Source: Armatimonadota bacterium
GTDB lineage: Bacteria > Armatimonadota > UBA5829 > DTJY01
NCBI GenBank assembly: GCA_025358205.1
Contig: JANYKG010000003.1
Location: 1 to 36,006 of the forward strand
DNA length: 36,006 bases
Direction of reading: 5' to 3'
The notes beneath the pieces are model-generated. The model searched no databases. It saw only the letters and a program-made list of their open reading frames with translations, and was not told the origin of the DNA. The position numbers were made by a program, and so were the translations under genes. Positions 7,475-15,206 of the stretch are shown one piece after another. The stretch's first letter is position 1. The number at the start of each line of letters is the position of its first letter.

Positions 7475-9267
7475 GTCTTGTCACCATTCGACCCGGATTT
7501 GCTCTGTATTGTGTACAGTTCCGCATAAAGACCGCCTTTGGAGAGCAGTTCCTGATGGGTGCCGGATTCCACGATGCTTCCGCTCTGCATTACCAGTATC
7601 TTGTCTGCGTTTACGATGGTGGACAGTCGGTGCGCGATCACCAGCGTAGTGCGAGACTGCATCAGCCTTTCAAGAGCCTCCTGAACTATGGATTCCGATG
7701 CCATGTCGAGTGACGAGGTAGCCTCATCCAGTATCAGCAGCTTGGGGTTCTTGAGCAGTGCGCGCGCGATGGCCACTCTCTGCCTTTCTCCGCCGGAGAG
7801 CCTGGTTCCGCGCTCACCTACAAGCGTGTCATATCCCTCAGGCAACTTCTCAATGAAGCCGTGGGCGTTTGCAGCTTTGGCGGCTTCAATGATCTCCGCG
7901 TCGGATGCACCGAGTCTACCGTATTCGATGTTTTCACGTATGCTGGTACTGAACAGCATTGTCTCCTGCGGGACGATGCCTATCTGTTGACGTAACGAGA
8001 CTAGCGTTGCGTCGCGAACATCCACTCCGTCTACCAACACTGCGCCGTCGGTTACTTCATAGAAGCGGGGGATCAGGTTTGCGATCGTGGATTTGCCCGA
8101 ACCGCTTGGACCGACGAGCGCAATCTGCTGGCCGGGTTCAGCCTCAAACGACACATGATTCAGGATCAGCTTGCCTGCGTTGTATGCGAAGGATACATCG
8201 CGGAACTCCACTCGTCCTTCTATCGGTGGAAGAGTGGTGGCGTTTTCTGCATCCCGCACATCGGGGATCTCGTCGAGTACGTCGAATATCCGTCGAGCGC
8301 CGGCCATGGTCTGGTGGTACGTGACGTTGATCCTGCCGACATTCCGGGATGAATCGGAGATGTTCTTGAGAAGCATCAGGAAAGTCATCATGGCCCCGGT
8401 GTCGAAACCAGGGACGGATTTTGCAGCAACCATCCTGCCGCCGTACCAGAGGACGAACGCTATGCCGATGACCCCCAGCAGTTCCAGTGTGGGAGCCATC
8501 GCCGCGCTCCGCCGAACGCTCTTCATGGCCGCCCCGTATGTGCTGTTGTTTTTATCGGCAAATCGGGATGTCTCGTACTCTTCCATCGAGAATGACTTTA
8601 CTATGCGAACGGCCGAGAGGGTTTCCTGTACCACGGCAGCCACATCGGCAAGTCGGATCTGAAGCAGTTCTGTGACGCTTCTCATGCCGCGGCTAATCTT
8701 CAATACACTGTAGGTCATAAACGGCATGACGACCAGCGATACCAGAGCCAACTGCCAGTTCTTGTAGAAGAGCGCCACAACGGAAGTGGCTATCCCGATA
8801 GGCGCTGAGACTGCGTCTATGATCTGGTTCGCCGATGCTTGGATCAAACCCACGTCATTGGTCATTCGCGACATGAGGTGTCCGACTTTGGTTCTCTCGA
8901 AGTAACTCATTGACAGGGACTGAAGGTGTCCGTACAGTTCATTTCTGAGGCGAACTGCGATTTTCTGAGTCGCCGAGGATATCAGATAGGTTTGTTGGTA
9001 TGAAAATAACCATTTCAGGGTGTATATGCCAACGATTGACAGCGCAACTGTGTCCAGCTTTCTCTGCTGGCTGCCGATGGCTGCTCGAACAACATCGCCG
9101 ACGAGAAACGCGAAAAGAAGATCAATGCCCTTGATAGCCAGCGTACATATCAATCCACCGCAGAAGAGCTTCCAGTGCGGCTTGTAATATCCTATGAGAC
9201 GCTGTTGTTCTGTGCAGCTCGAACCGGCGCCTTTCTTCGGTTTATCAATCTTTCGGGGCTTAATCAT
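7471..9267 (-). CDS. msbA: MsbA-like lipid A exporter (ABC)
   Basis: A 598-residue half-transporter with an N-terminal six-helix type IV ABC exporter domain (about 30-320) and a C-terminal ATPase. ATPase landmarks are GPSGSGKST (386-394), Q-loop PQETMLFS (about 433-440), signature LSGGERQRVAIARAL (490-504), Walker B LLILDEATSSLD (510-521) and the switch histidine in IAHRLST (about 546). MsbA flips completed lipid A core across the inner membrane, which fits its position between lpxB and the acyltransferase gene. It overlaps both neighbours by 4 nt (ATGA). Many exporters share this fold, so the lipid A substrate rests on context. Confidence 0.9.
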   Translation of the reverse strand: MIKPRKIDKPKKGAGSSCTEQQRLIGYYKPHWKLFCGGLICTLAIKGIDLLFAFLVGDVVRAAIGSQQRKLDTVALSIVGIYTLKWLFSYQQTYLISSATQKIAVRLRNELYGHLQSLSMSYFERTKVGHLMSRMTNDVGLIQASANQIIDAVSAPIGIATSVVALFYKNWQLALVSLVVMPFMTYSVLKISRGMRSVTELLQIRLADVAAVVQETLSAVRIVKSFSMEEYETSRFADKNNSTYGAAMKSVRRSAAMAPTLELLGVIGIAFVLWYGGRMVAAKSVPGFDTGAMMTFLMLLKNISDSSRNVGRINVTYHQTMAGARRIFDVLDEIPDVRDAENATTLPPIEGRVEFRDVSFAYNAGKLILNHVSFEAEPGQQIALVGPSGSGKSTIANLIPRFYEVTDGAVLVDGVDVRDATLVSLRQQIGIVPQETMLFSTSIRENIEYGRLGASDAEIIEAAKAANAHGFIEKLPEGYDTLVGERGTRLSGGERQRVAIARALLKNPKLLILDEATSSLDMASESIVQEALERLMQSRTTLVIAHRLSTIVNADKILVMQSGSIVESGTHQELLSKGGLYAELYTIQSKSGSNGDKT

Positions 9268-10559
9268 TTTCCGTTCCGTGTATCGCTTTTCAGCATATCA
9301 AGCGCAATATGAGCGGTTTTGTCTACCGCGCCTGGTTCGCCGAGCAGACTTCTGACTTCCGCCAGTCCGCTGATCATATCCTCTCTCGCCGGAGAATTAT
9401 GTACCAGTTCCATGGTCAGCGCGGCCAGCGGCTCGGGCTTCATGCCTTCCGCCACCAGTTCATGGCATAGTCGCCGATTCAAGATGATATTCGGCATCCC
9501 GATGAGCTTCTTCCGTCCGCCCTTGAGCTTATATTCGAGAGTGGTGAGCCAGTCTCCTCGATATGCGATAACCATCGGGCATCCGAGTATCGCGGCTTCT
9601 ACCGTCGCGGTTCCTGAGCCGACCACAGCGGCCCTTGAGTGTGCCAGCACATCATAGTTCATGCCGGAAAGCAGGCGGATGAGAATGCTCGTCTCGGGCC
9701 GAGCGATGTCGCTCGTTTTCATCAGCTTGCCGGTGTTGCGTTCCAGTCGCAAAGACCCGCCATGCGGCCTGTGGTGCGGTTCTTGGGTCTCCGAAATGTG
9801 CGTATCAACTTCCAGCCAGTCAATCTCACCGATCTCGTCTGCCAGGCTGACCGGGTCAACTGATTGCGCACACGGTATTACAAACTGCAGATCCGGCATG
9901 ATGTTTGTCATCTGCGCGGCGCAGGCCAGCATGGGCGGCAGGTTATGCTCCAGTTCCTGTGGGCGACTGCCGGGGAGCAATCCCACGATCGGCTTATCCG
10001 CATCAAAGCCGAATCGCGAACAGAAATCTTGTCGCGACAACGTTGGTTTTACGATGTCCAGCAGGGGATGCCCAAAGAAGTCTGCGCTCAGTCCGTGCAG
10101 TCTTAGTCTTTCCGCCGACCATGGAAATGGTGTAACGAACCTGTCCGCCACGCCGATCAACCGCTCGCAGTTCTGGTTTCGGTTCCAGGACCCTGGCGGA
10201 AAGTAGTACAGCGCCTTGATGCCGCGCTCGTGAAGAAATCGTCCCAACCGTGCGTTGAACGCGCCAAAATCTATGAGTACCACCAGGTCGGGACGTCCGG
10301 CGTCGAGAACCCTTTTCATCTGGCGCAGGACGGCGAGCAGCTTGGGCACAAGCTTCAATGACTGAGCCAGGCCGATTGCCGCCCAAGATGTGCTGTCAAA
10401 TAGCAGTTCCACGCCGGCCTCGCGCATCTTCCGCCCGCCGATTCCGCTGATACGCAGGGCAGGAGACATCCGCTTAAGAGCGGCAGCCAGGTATGCGCCC
10501 TGCAGGTCGCCGGAAGCCTCGCCAGCGGAGATTACGACGCGTGGACCGTTCTCTGCCAT
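9264..10559 (-). CDS. lpxB: lipid A disaccharide synthase LpxB, with insert
   Basis: LpxB (GT19) condenses lipid X with UDP-2,3-diacylglucosamine to make the lipid A disaccharide. Family marks are VISAGEASGDLQGAYL (9-24), VLIDFGAFNARL (94-105), GLLPGSRPQELEHNLPPML (193-211) and VGSGTATVEAAILGCPMVIAYR (313-334). Two oddities stand out. The usual SPSVWAWRxxR segment reads YYFPPGSWNRNQN (118-130). There is also an extra stretch at about residues 255-297 (PHHRPHGGSLRLERNTGKLM and following) where I expect direct passage to the donor-binding block. At 431 residues it is longer than the typical 380-390. It follows lpxA with no spacer. Confidence 0.9.
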   Translation of the reverse strand: MAENGPRVVISAGEASGDLQGAYLAAALKRMSPALRISGIGGRKMREAGVELLFDSTSWAAIGLAQSLKLVPKLLAVLRQMKRVLDAGRPDLVVLIDFGAFNARLGRFLHERGIKALYYFPPGSWNRNQNCERLIGVADRFVTPFPWSAERLRLHGLSADFFGHPLLDIVKPTLSRQDFCSRFGFDADKPIVGLLPGSRPQELEHNLPPMLACAAQMTNIMPDLQFVIPCAQSVDPVSLADEIGEIDWLEVDTHISETQEPHHRPHGGSLRLERNTGKLMKTSDIARPETSILIRLLSGMNYDVLAHSRAAVVGSGTATVEAAILGCPMVIAYRGDWLTTLEYKLKGGRKKLIGMPNIILNRRLCHELVAEGMKPEPLAALTMELVHNSPAREDMISGLAEVRSLLGEPGAVDKTAHIALDMLKSDTRNGK

Positions 10560-11363
10560 TTAGTCCCGGTGTTCCATCTGTCTGCCGCCGTATCCGAACT
10601 TGACATTCCGCACGAAGCCAAGCAGATAGTCGCGTTCAGCGCTCGGTTCAATCTCAGCTTCGATGGTCTCGATAGCCTGCGAGAGGTTCAGCTTTGAGCG
10701 GTATAGAATTTTGTAAGCCTGCCGTATGTCTGACCGAACCTTGGCTGGTATCCCGCTGCGCCTGAGGCCTATTATGTTGAGATCAAGCACCTTGCTTGGC
10801 CTGCCGTCCGCAGTCATGAACGGGGGGATGTCCTGCACCACCTTGGAATGACCGCCTACCATGGCGAGTTTGCCGATGCGCACAAACTGATGCACGCCCG
10901 TCATGCCGCCAAACACTGCTTTGTCTTCGATCAGGACGTGGCCGCTGATGCCCACGTTGTTTGCCATCATTATGCCGTTGCCCAGTTCGCAGTTGTGGCC
11001 GACGTGGCAGTAAGCCATCAGCATGTTGTCGTCGCCGAGTATCGTGGTGTTGTCTTCACCGGTAGCGCGATGAATGCTCACGTATTCGCGGAGTATGTTG
11101 CGGTTTCCTATGACGAGATAGCTTCTCTCTTCCTCAAATTTGCTGTCCTGCGGTTTGCCGCCCAGCGCAACGCCAGAGGATATTCGGCACTCTTCACCGA
11201 TGGTGGTCCACTGACGCACTATCGTGTAGGCTTCTATTACGGTGTTCTTCCCGATCTTCACATCAGGGCCTATCACGCAGAAAGGTCCTATCTCTACGCC
11301 GTCGTCCAGTTCGGCTCTAGGGTGAACAACCGCTGTTTCATGGATGATTACTTCGTCCGACAT
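10560..11363 (-). CDS. lpxA: UDP-GlcNAc acyltransferase LpxA
   Basis: LpxA catalyses the first step of lipid A synthesis, 3-O-acylation of UDP-GlcNAc in the cytoplasm. The 267-residue protein is a left-handed beta-helix of hexapeptide repeats (for example VEIGPF, VKIGKN) with the LpxA-specific LGGKPQD segment and the catalytic histidine in YCHVGHNC (His123, matching E. coli His125). It continues with VHQFVRIGKLAMVGGHSKVVQDIPPF and a C-terminal helical domain. The frame can begin with GTG at 11369, but I prefer ATG 11363, which lies 5 nt after AGAGG. The gene follows fabZ by 13 nt and is immediately followed by lpxB. Confidence 0.95.
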   Translation of the reverse strand: MSDEVIIHETAVVHPRAELDDGVEIGPFCVIGPDVKIGKNTVIEAYTIVRQWTTIGEECRISSGVALGGKPQDSKFEEERSYLVIGNRNILREYVSIHRATGEDNTTILGDDNMLMAYCHVGHNCELGNGIMMANNVGISGHVLIEDKAVFGGMTGVHQFVRIGKLAMVGGHSKVVQDIPPFMTADGRPSKVLDLNIIGLRRSGIPAKVRSDIRQAYKILYRSKLNLSQAIETIEAEIEPSAERDYLLGFVRNVKFGYGGRQMEHRD

Positions 11364-11376
11364 GTCCACCTCTTTT

Positions 11377-11862
11377 CTACTTTACGAGAACAGGCTCTTC
11401 CGGCGTTTTGGCTGGTTCATCAGTGGCCTTGGAGTCTCTTTCGACCAGCGCAAAGATGAACTCACCTTCCGCTACCACCTGGTCATTCACTCTGCCTGTG
11501 ACTTTGACCTTGCCGACTGATCCGCGGTTCTTGAGCAGTTCCACTTCTGTGATCAGCACGTCGCCGGGCAGCACGGGCTTGCGGAAACGCACGTTGTCCA
11601 TGCCGCCGAAGTATGCGAGCTTGCCGTTATTCCCGGACATGGTCAGCAGCAGCACGCCGCCTACCTGTGCCATGGCTTCCAGTACCAGCACGCCCGGCAT
11701 TACCGCATGACCGGGGAAATGTCCCTGAAAGAACTCCTCATTGGCCGTAACGCATTTCAGCCCCACAGCGCGTTTGCCCGGTTCCAGTTCCAGTATCCTA
11801 TCCACCAGCAGAAACGGATACCGGTGCGGCAGGATTGCTCTTATTTGCTCTATGTCAAGCAT
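11377..11862 (-). CDS. fabZ: 3-hydroxyacyl-ACP dehydratase FabZ
   Basis: FabZ dehydrates 3-hydroxyacyl-ACP in fatty acid elongation and so competes with LpxA and LpxD for the same 3-hydroxyacyl-ACP pool. The 161-residue hot-dog protein shows [14 protein letters not shown], then [20 protein letters not shown] with the catalytic His48 and Glu62, and [11 protein letters not shown]. About 20 residues of charged, Pro/Glu-rich tail follow the fold, longer than usual. A strong AAGGAGGA precedes the ATG. It sits between lpxC and lpxA; in some phyla fabZ is fused to lpxC, but here they are separate with a 27-nt gap. Confidence 0.95.
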   Translation of the reverse strand: MLDIEQIRAILPHRYPFLLVDRILELEPGKRAVGLKCVTANEEFFQGHFPGHAVMPGVLVLEAMAQVGGVLLLTMSGNNGKLAYFGGMDNVRFRKPVLPGDVLITEVELLKNRGSVGKVKVTGRVNDQVVAEGEFIFALVERDSKATDEPAKTPEEPVLVK

Positions 11863-11889
11863 ACTACATCCTCCTTACTTTCCTTTGTC

Positions 11890-12702
11890 TTAAAGTGACA
11901 TAATCTTCTTTGCCAGCGAGATATTCAACGCATGGCTGGATCTGAGAGCGGTGATGTTGGCATTGACTCTACGTCCCATCAACGATAGATCGCCTATCAG
12001 GTCAAGCGTCTTGTGCCTCACAAACTCGTTTTCAAATCTTAGTTGAGTGGAGTAGTGGTCTTCATACGCCACTATCACATTATTTTCTGATCCGCCTTTG
12101 CCCAACCCTGCAGCGCGGATCATCTCAATTTCATCGGATGTGCAGAACGTTCTGGCAGGCGCGATTTCTGCCATGAACGTTTCGGGGTCTATGGTAAGAC
12201 TCAGCGCTTGTTCGCCGATCATGGGATGCGAAAAAGAGATTAGCTCCGTGACTCTAAAGCGCGAGTCGGGATCGGCTATTAGGCACTTCGCACCGTCTAG
12301 AACCCAGACCGGCTCCGGGAGCTCCACGATCTCTGCGCGCGCGTCCTGCTCCATAATTCCAGCCTCGACTATCAACTGTGCGAATGGCAGTGCGCTGCCG
12401 TCCGCAGCGGGTATCTCTGGCCCTTCGACCCGTATGAGAACATTGTCTACCCACATACCTGCCAGCGCCGCCAGCAGATGCTCTACCGTATGGATATCAG
12501 CAGAACCGCACTGAATGGTCGTGCCTCGATTTGTGTCCTTCACGTTCGAGGCCAGTGCGCGTACTTCATCGTTCCCCACGACAAACACCACGCCTGTGCC
12601 AGCGTCTGCGGGCAGAAGGTCTATCCGGCACTCTTCGCCGGTGTGCAGGCCGATACCGTGCATTGAGGCGCGTGCCTTCAGTGTGCGCTGCAAGGGGATC
12701 AT
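11890..12702 (-). CDS. lpxC: UDP-3-O-acyl-GlcNAc deacetylase LpxC
   Basis: LpxC is the zinc deacetylase and committed step of lipid A synthesis. The 270-residue protein has GIGLHTGE near the start, HTVEHLLAAL with catalytic Glu74 and zinc ligand His75, HKTLDLIGDL with zinc ligands His230 and Asp234, and the general acid-type His257 in SSHALN. These match E. coli Glu78, His79, His238, Asp242 and His265. Its length is about 35 residues below E. coli LpxC, the usual size in many non-proteobacterial versions. Its ATG overlaps the lpxD stop by one base (TAATG), which suggests translational coupling. Confidence 0.96.
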   Translation of the reverse strand: MIPLQRTLKARASMHGIGLHTGEECRIDLLPADAGTGVVFVVGNDEVRALASNVKDTNRGTTIQCGSADIHTVEHLLAALAGMWVDNVLIRVEGPEIPAADGSALPFAQLIVEAGIMEQDARAEIVELPEPVWVLDGAKCLIADPDSRFRVTELISFSHPMIGEQALSLTIDPETFMAEIAPARTFCTSDEIEMIRAAGLGKGGSENNVIVAYEDHYSTQLRFENEFVRHKTLDLIGDLSLMGRRVNANITALRSSHALNISLAKKIMSL

Positions 12703-13730
12703 TACTCCACCTGATCTTCCAGGTCTTTGACCCGTTTTTCCAGGTTCCTGATGGTTTTTAGAAGGGCAGGAAGCTTAGCCTGAGCAGCCTGAATACGGAT
12801 CTGCTCTTTGTGATCGCGAATCGGGAACCCGGAAACAAAAGACCCCGGCGCTATCTCTCCCGATACTACCGCCCGTGCGCCGACCATTGCATCGTTGCCG
12901 ATTATTGCGTGATCCACAACGCCCACCTGTCCTGCCAGCAACACTCTGTCGCCTATCTGAACGCTGCCGGATATCCCCACCTGGCCTACTATTATGCAGT
13001 TCTCGCCAATATGTACGTTGTGCGCCACGTGGACCAGGTTATCTATCTTCGTCCCCCGGCCTATGATGGTTTTGCCGGTTCTCGCTCTGTCAATCGTGCA
13101 ATTCGCACCGATCTCAACATCGTCGCCTATGACCACTGTCCCGATCTGCGGGATTTTCACGTGCTTGTCAGCTACTCTGGTGTATCCGAACCCGTCTGCG
13201 CCGATCACGGTACCGCTGTGTATGGTCACGCTGTTACCTATCTGCACTGAGTCGAATACCGTCGTGAAAGGGTAGAGAATGCAGTCATCGCCGATGCGAA
13301 CATTGTCGCCCACATAGACGAACGGGTAGATGAAAACGTTTTTACCGATGGTAACGCTCTGCCCGATTTGTACATTGCGGCCTATGGATGGGTTGTCGCC
13401 TATGACGGAGCCGACGCCGACAGTGCAGTCGGGGCTGATACCTTCCGGTCGTTCTTTGTGCGGGGCATATATCGTCAGAATCTGGGCGAAAGCGTGGCGG
13501 GGATTCTGTACCCTGATGAGCGGCTTGCTTTGGCGCTCGGCTGAGGCAAATGTGACAACGGCAGACGCCTTCGATCCGATGGCTTCATCCAGGAGTCGCT
13601 GTGACTCAGCGAAGACTATCATCCCGTCTTTCGCGTCCTGTATATCAGCCGCGCCGGATATCCGCACATCGGGATTGCCGATCAGTTCACCGTTCACCAT
13701 GTCGGCAAGTTCATTTAGCGATTTCTGCAT
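12702..13730 (-). CDS. lpxD: UDP-3-O-acyl-glucosamine N-acyltransferase LpxD
   Basis: LpxD adds the N-linked hydroxyacyl chain in the third step of lipid A synthesis. The 342-residue protein has the N-terminal uridine-binding domain (about 1-95), then a hexapeptide-repeat beta-helix with GTVIGADGFGY, IGANCTIDRA and NLVHVAHNVHIG (His237, matching E. coli catalytic His239). It ends in a C-terminal helix, RNLEKRVKDLEDQVE, that probably forms a short coiled coil in the trimer. It lies 30 nt after an uncharacterised lipoprotein gene and is coupled to lpxC. Confidence 0.95.
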   Translation of the reverse strand: MQKSLNELADMVNGELIGNPDVRISGAADIQDAKDGMIVFAESQRLLDEAIGSKASAVVTFASAERQSKPLIRVQNPRHAFAQILTIYAPHKERPEGISPDCTVGVGSVIGDNPSIGRNVQIGQSVTIGKNVFIYPFVYVGDNVRIGDDCILYPFTTVFDSVQIGNSVTIHSGTVIGADGFGYTRVADKHVKIPQIGTVVIGDDVEIGANCTIDRARTGKTIIGRGTKIDNLVHVAHNVHIGENCIIVGQVGISGSVQIGDRVLLAGQVGVVDHAIIGNDAMVGARAVVSGEIAPGSFVSGFPIRDHKEQIRIQAAQAKLPALLKTIRNLEKRVKDLEDQVE

Positions 13731-13760
13731 AGTCCGGTTCCGTTGGAAGCGCTGGCGCCG

Positions 13761-14375
13761 CTAGTTTGGCAACGCATGATTCTCGGTCTGCTGATGGTCT
13801 GTGCCCAGTGCCTCGGATTCAGCGATGCACAGTGCGTTTAGAGACCTCAGTTGTTCTTTTGCCTCTTCGAGTTTGGTTGCATATTCCCGATTGCCGGTCT
13901 CACCGCTGGCTGCTATCCGCGATTCCAGAACAGCTATTTTCAACTGCAGGTTCACAAACTGGACGCGATATTTCAGCCTTACCGCAGGATTGATCTCAGG
14001 CTCGGGTTTCAGCGGTGGCGGAGCAAGTCCTGATATCGGTTCTACCGGCGCTGTTGCGCCTGACTCGAAAATCCGGGGCTGTTTGCACAGCCCCGACTGG
14101 TAATCATTCCAATACTTGCGGTTGTCAGCAATTTTTGCTACAATCGCGTTTGCCACAGCGTGTGACGGCATCCGGCTGTCCTGAGACTTTTTACCGACTG
14201 TACGGCCAACCGCCAATGGCTTTGCTGCTTGCGATGCTCGCACAGTTCCGAAGGCCGCGTTTGCCGGGTGGCTCACTTCCCGAATCCCGGTCCAAGTGGC
14301 TCCGTTCCTTCCGCAGCCCGCTGCAAATATAACAAGTGTGGCTGCAAACACGCCGACCAACGGCACTATTCGCAT
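13761..14375 (-). CDS. predicted lipoprotein, unknown function
   Basis: I do not recognise this 204-residue protein. It starts MRIVPLVGVFAATLVIFAAG followed by Cys21, a good lipobox, so it should be a lipid-anchored exported protein. The middle is Pro-rich (PEPINPAVR-like region around 120-140). The C-terminal 65 residues (VNLQLKIAVLESRIAASG, KLEEAKEQLRSLNALC) are heptad-like and probably helical or coiled-coil. It begins 4 nt after the skp-like stop and ends 30 nt before lpxD, a place where bamA-skp-lpxD normally run together. I infer a possible envelope role from context only. Confidence 0.7.
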   Translation of the reverse strand: MRIVPLVGVFAATLVIFAAGCGRNGATWTGIREVSHPANAAFGTVRASQAAKPLAVGRTVGKKSQDSRMPSHAVANAIVAKIADNRKYWNDYQSGLCKQPRIFESGATAPVEPISGLAPPPLKPEPEINPAVRLKYRVQFVNLQLKIAVLESRIAASGETGNREYATKLEEAKEQLRSLNALCIAESEALGTDHQQTENHALPN

Positions 14376-14379
14376 GGCT

Positions 14380-15042
14380 TTACTTTTTGTTAATCCTCTT
14401 CAGCACATCGTCCGTGATGTCTAGTGAGCAGTAAACCACAATCACAGCATCCGTAGATGACTTGTTGAAAACAACCGTAATGCCCTTTTCCTTGGCGATG
14501 GCGGCTACTGCCACATTCAGATCCTGAATGAGCTGCGAACTCAGGTCCATGCTTTGCTTGGTAAGATCGGCATCGTATTTTGTGCCGTCGTCCTTATGCT
14601 CCTGCTCCGACTTTTTGATCTGGTCGCCAAGTTGGGCAAGTCGCAGTTTATCTGCGTCGCTCGGCGGCGATTTCTGCTGCAAAGCGGCAAATTCCTGCTC
14701 ACGCTGCTTGGACAATGCCAATATCTCGTCTATCTTTTTCAGATCAGTGTCGAGGGGTTTTGCCTTCAGTTTCAGTTCCACAAGCTGCGCGAACTCTTCC
14801 GATGTAAGCAGCCTGTTCGCAACGCGCAAATCCAACTTCATCTGAGCCTGCTGCGCGGCCAACTTGAGGTCGCCTTCCAGCGTCTTCTTCTTCTCGTATC
14901 CGTCAAAGGCTTTTCCGAAATCCACTATGGCGAATACGGGAACGGTTGATTTGGCATCGGCAGCCATGCCCGCGCCTGCCGCCAGCGCGCCCAATACCAA
15001 CCCGGTGATTATCACGGCGAGTACGCCTCGGTATCTCTTCAT
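14380..15042 (-). CDS. skp: OmpH/Skp-family periplasmic chaperone
   Basis: Skp (OmpH) is a trimeric periplasmic chaperone that carries unfolded outer-membrane proteins to BamA. From the ATG at 15042 the protein is 220 residues. It has a signal peptide (MKRYRGVLAVIITGLVLGAL, cleavage near AGMAADA), then the family's start VFAIVDFGKAFDGYEKKKTL. A long charged helical hairpin (about 50-175) and the closing strand KGITVVFNKSSTDAVIVVY follow. GGAG lies about 11 nt upstream of this ATG; an ATG at 15078 has no visible binding site. Skp is usually about 160 residues, so the helical arms are longer here. It follows bamA after a repeat-containing gap. Confidence 0.88.
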   Translation of the reverse strand: MKRYRGVLAVIITGLVLGALAAGAGMAADAKSTVPVFAIVDFGKAFDGYEKKKTLEGDLKLAAQQAQMKLDLRVANRLLTSEEFAQLVELKLKAKPLDTDLKKIDEILALSKQREQEFAALQQKSPPSDADKLRLAQLGDQIKKSEQEHKDDGTKYDADLTKQSMDLSSQLIQDLNVAVAAIAKEKGITVVFNKSSTDAVIVVYCSLDITDDVLKRINKK

Positions 15043-15136
15043 TGTCTTCGTAACTCCTTTCGGTTTGCGGCCCTTCATGGGCCGTTTCAGAACCGTTCGA
15101 TTATATCAGATCGTCTGATCCTCAGCAAGGCTGCCC

Positions 15137-15206
15137 GCGATATTCACAAATGAGTGTGAATATCGCTCTGAATGCCCGACGTAATGCGTTTCACGCATTA
15201 CGTCGG
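15137..15206 (+). repeat. double-hairpin repeat, copy 1 (bamA 3' side)
   Basis: Hairpin A is GCGATATTCACA / TGTGAATATCGC (12 bp, 6-nt loop). The 10-nt linker TCTGAATGCC follows, then hairpin B, CGACGTAATGCG / CGCATTACGTCG within a 13-bp stem (5-nt loop). The element ends directly at the bamA stop codon. It is the most divergent of six copies in the window but keeps the linker and the TATTCA/TGAATA core. On the bamA transcript it would fold as two strong stems before skp. No T-run follows, so it is not a standard terminator. Confidence 0.8.

Noticed and set aside
9700-9719. Hairpin plus T-run inside lpxB as a terminator
   Set aside because: It faces the plus strand where no gene is transcribed and lies within an open lpxB frame; kept only as part of the insert observation.
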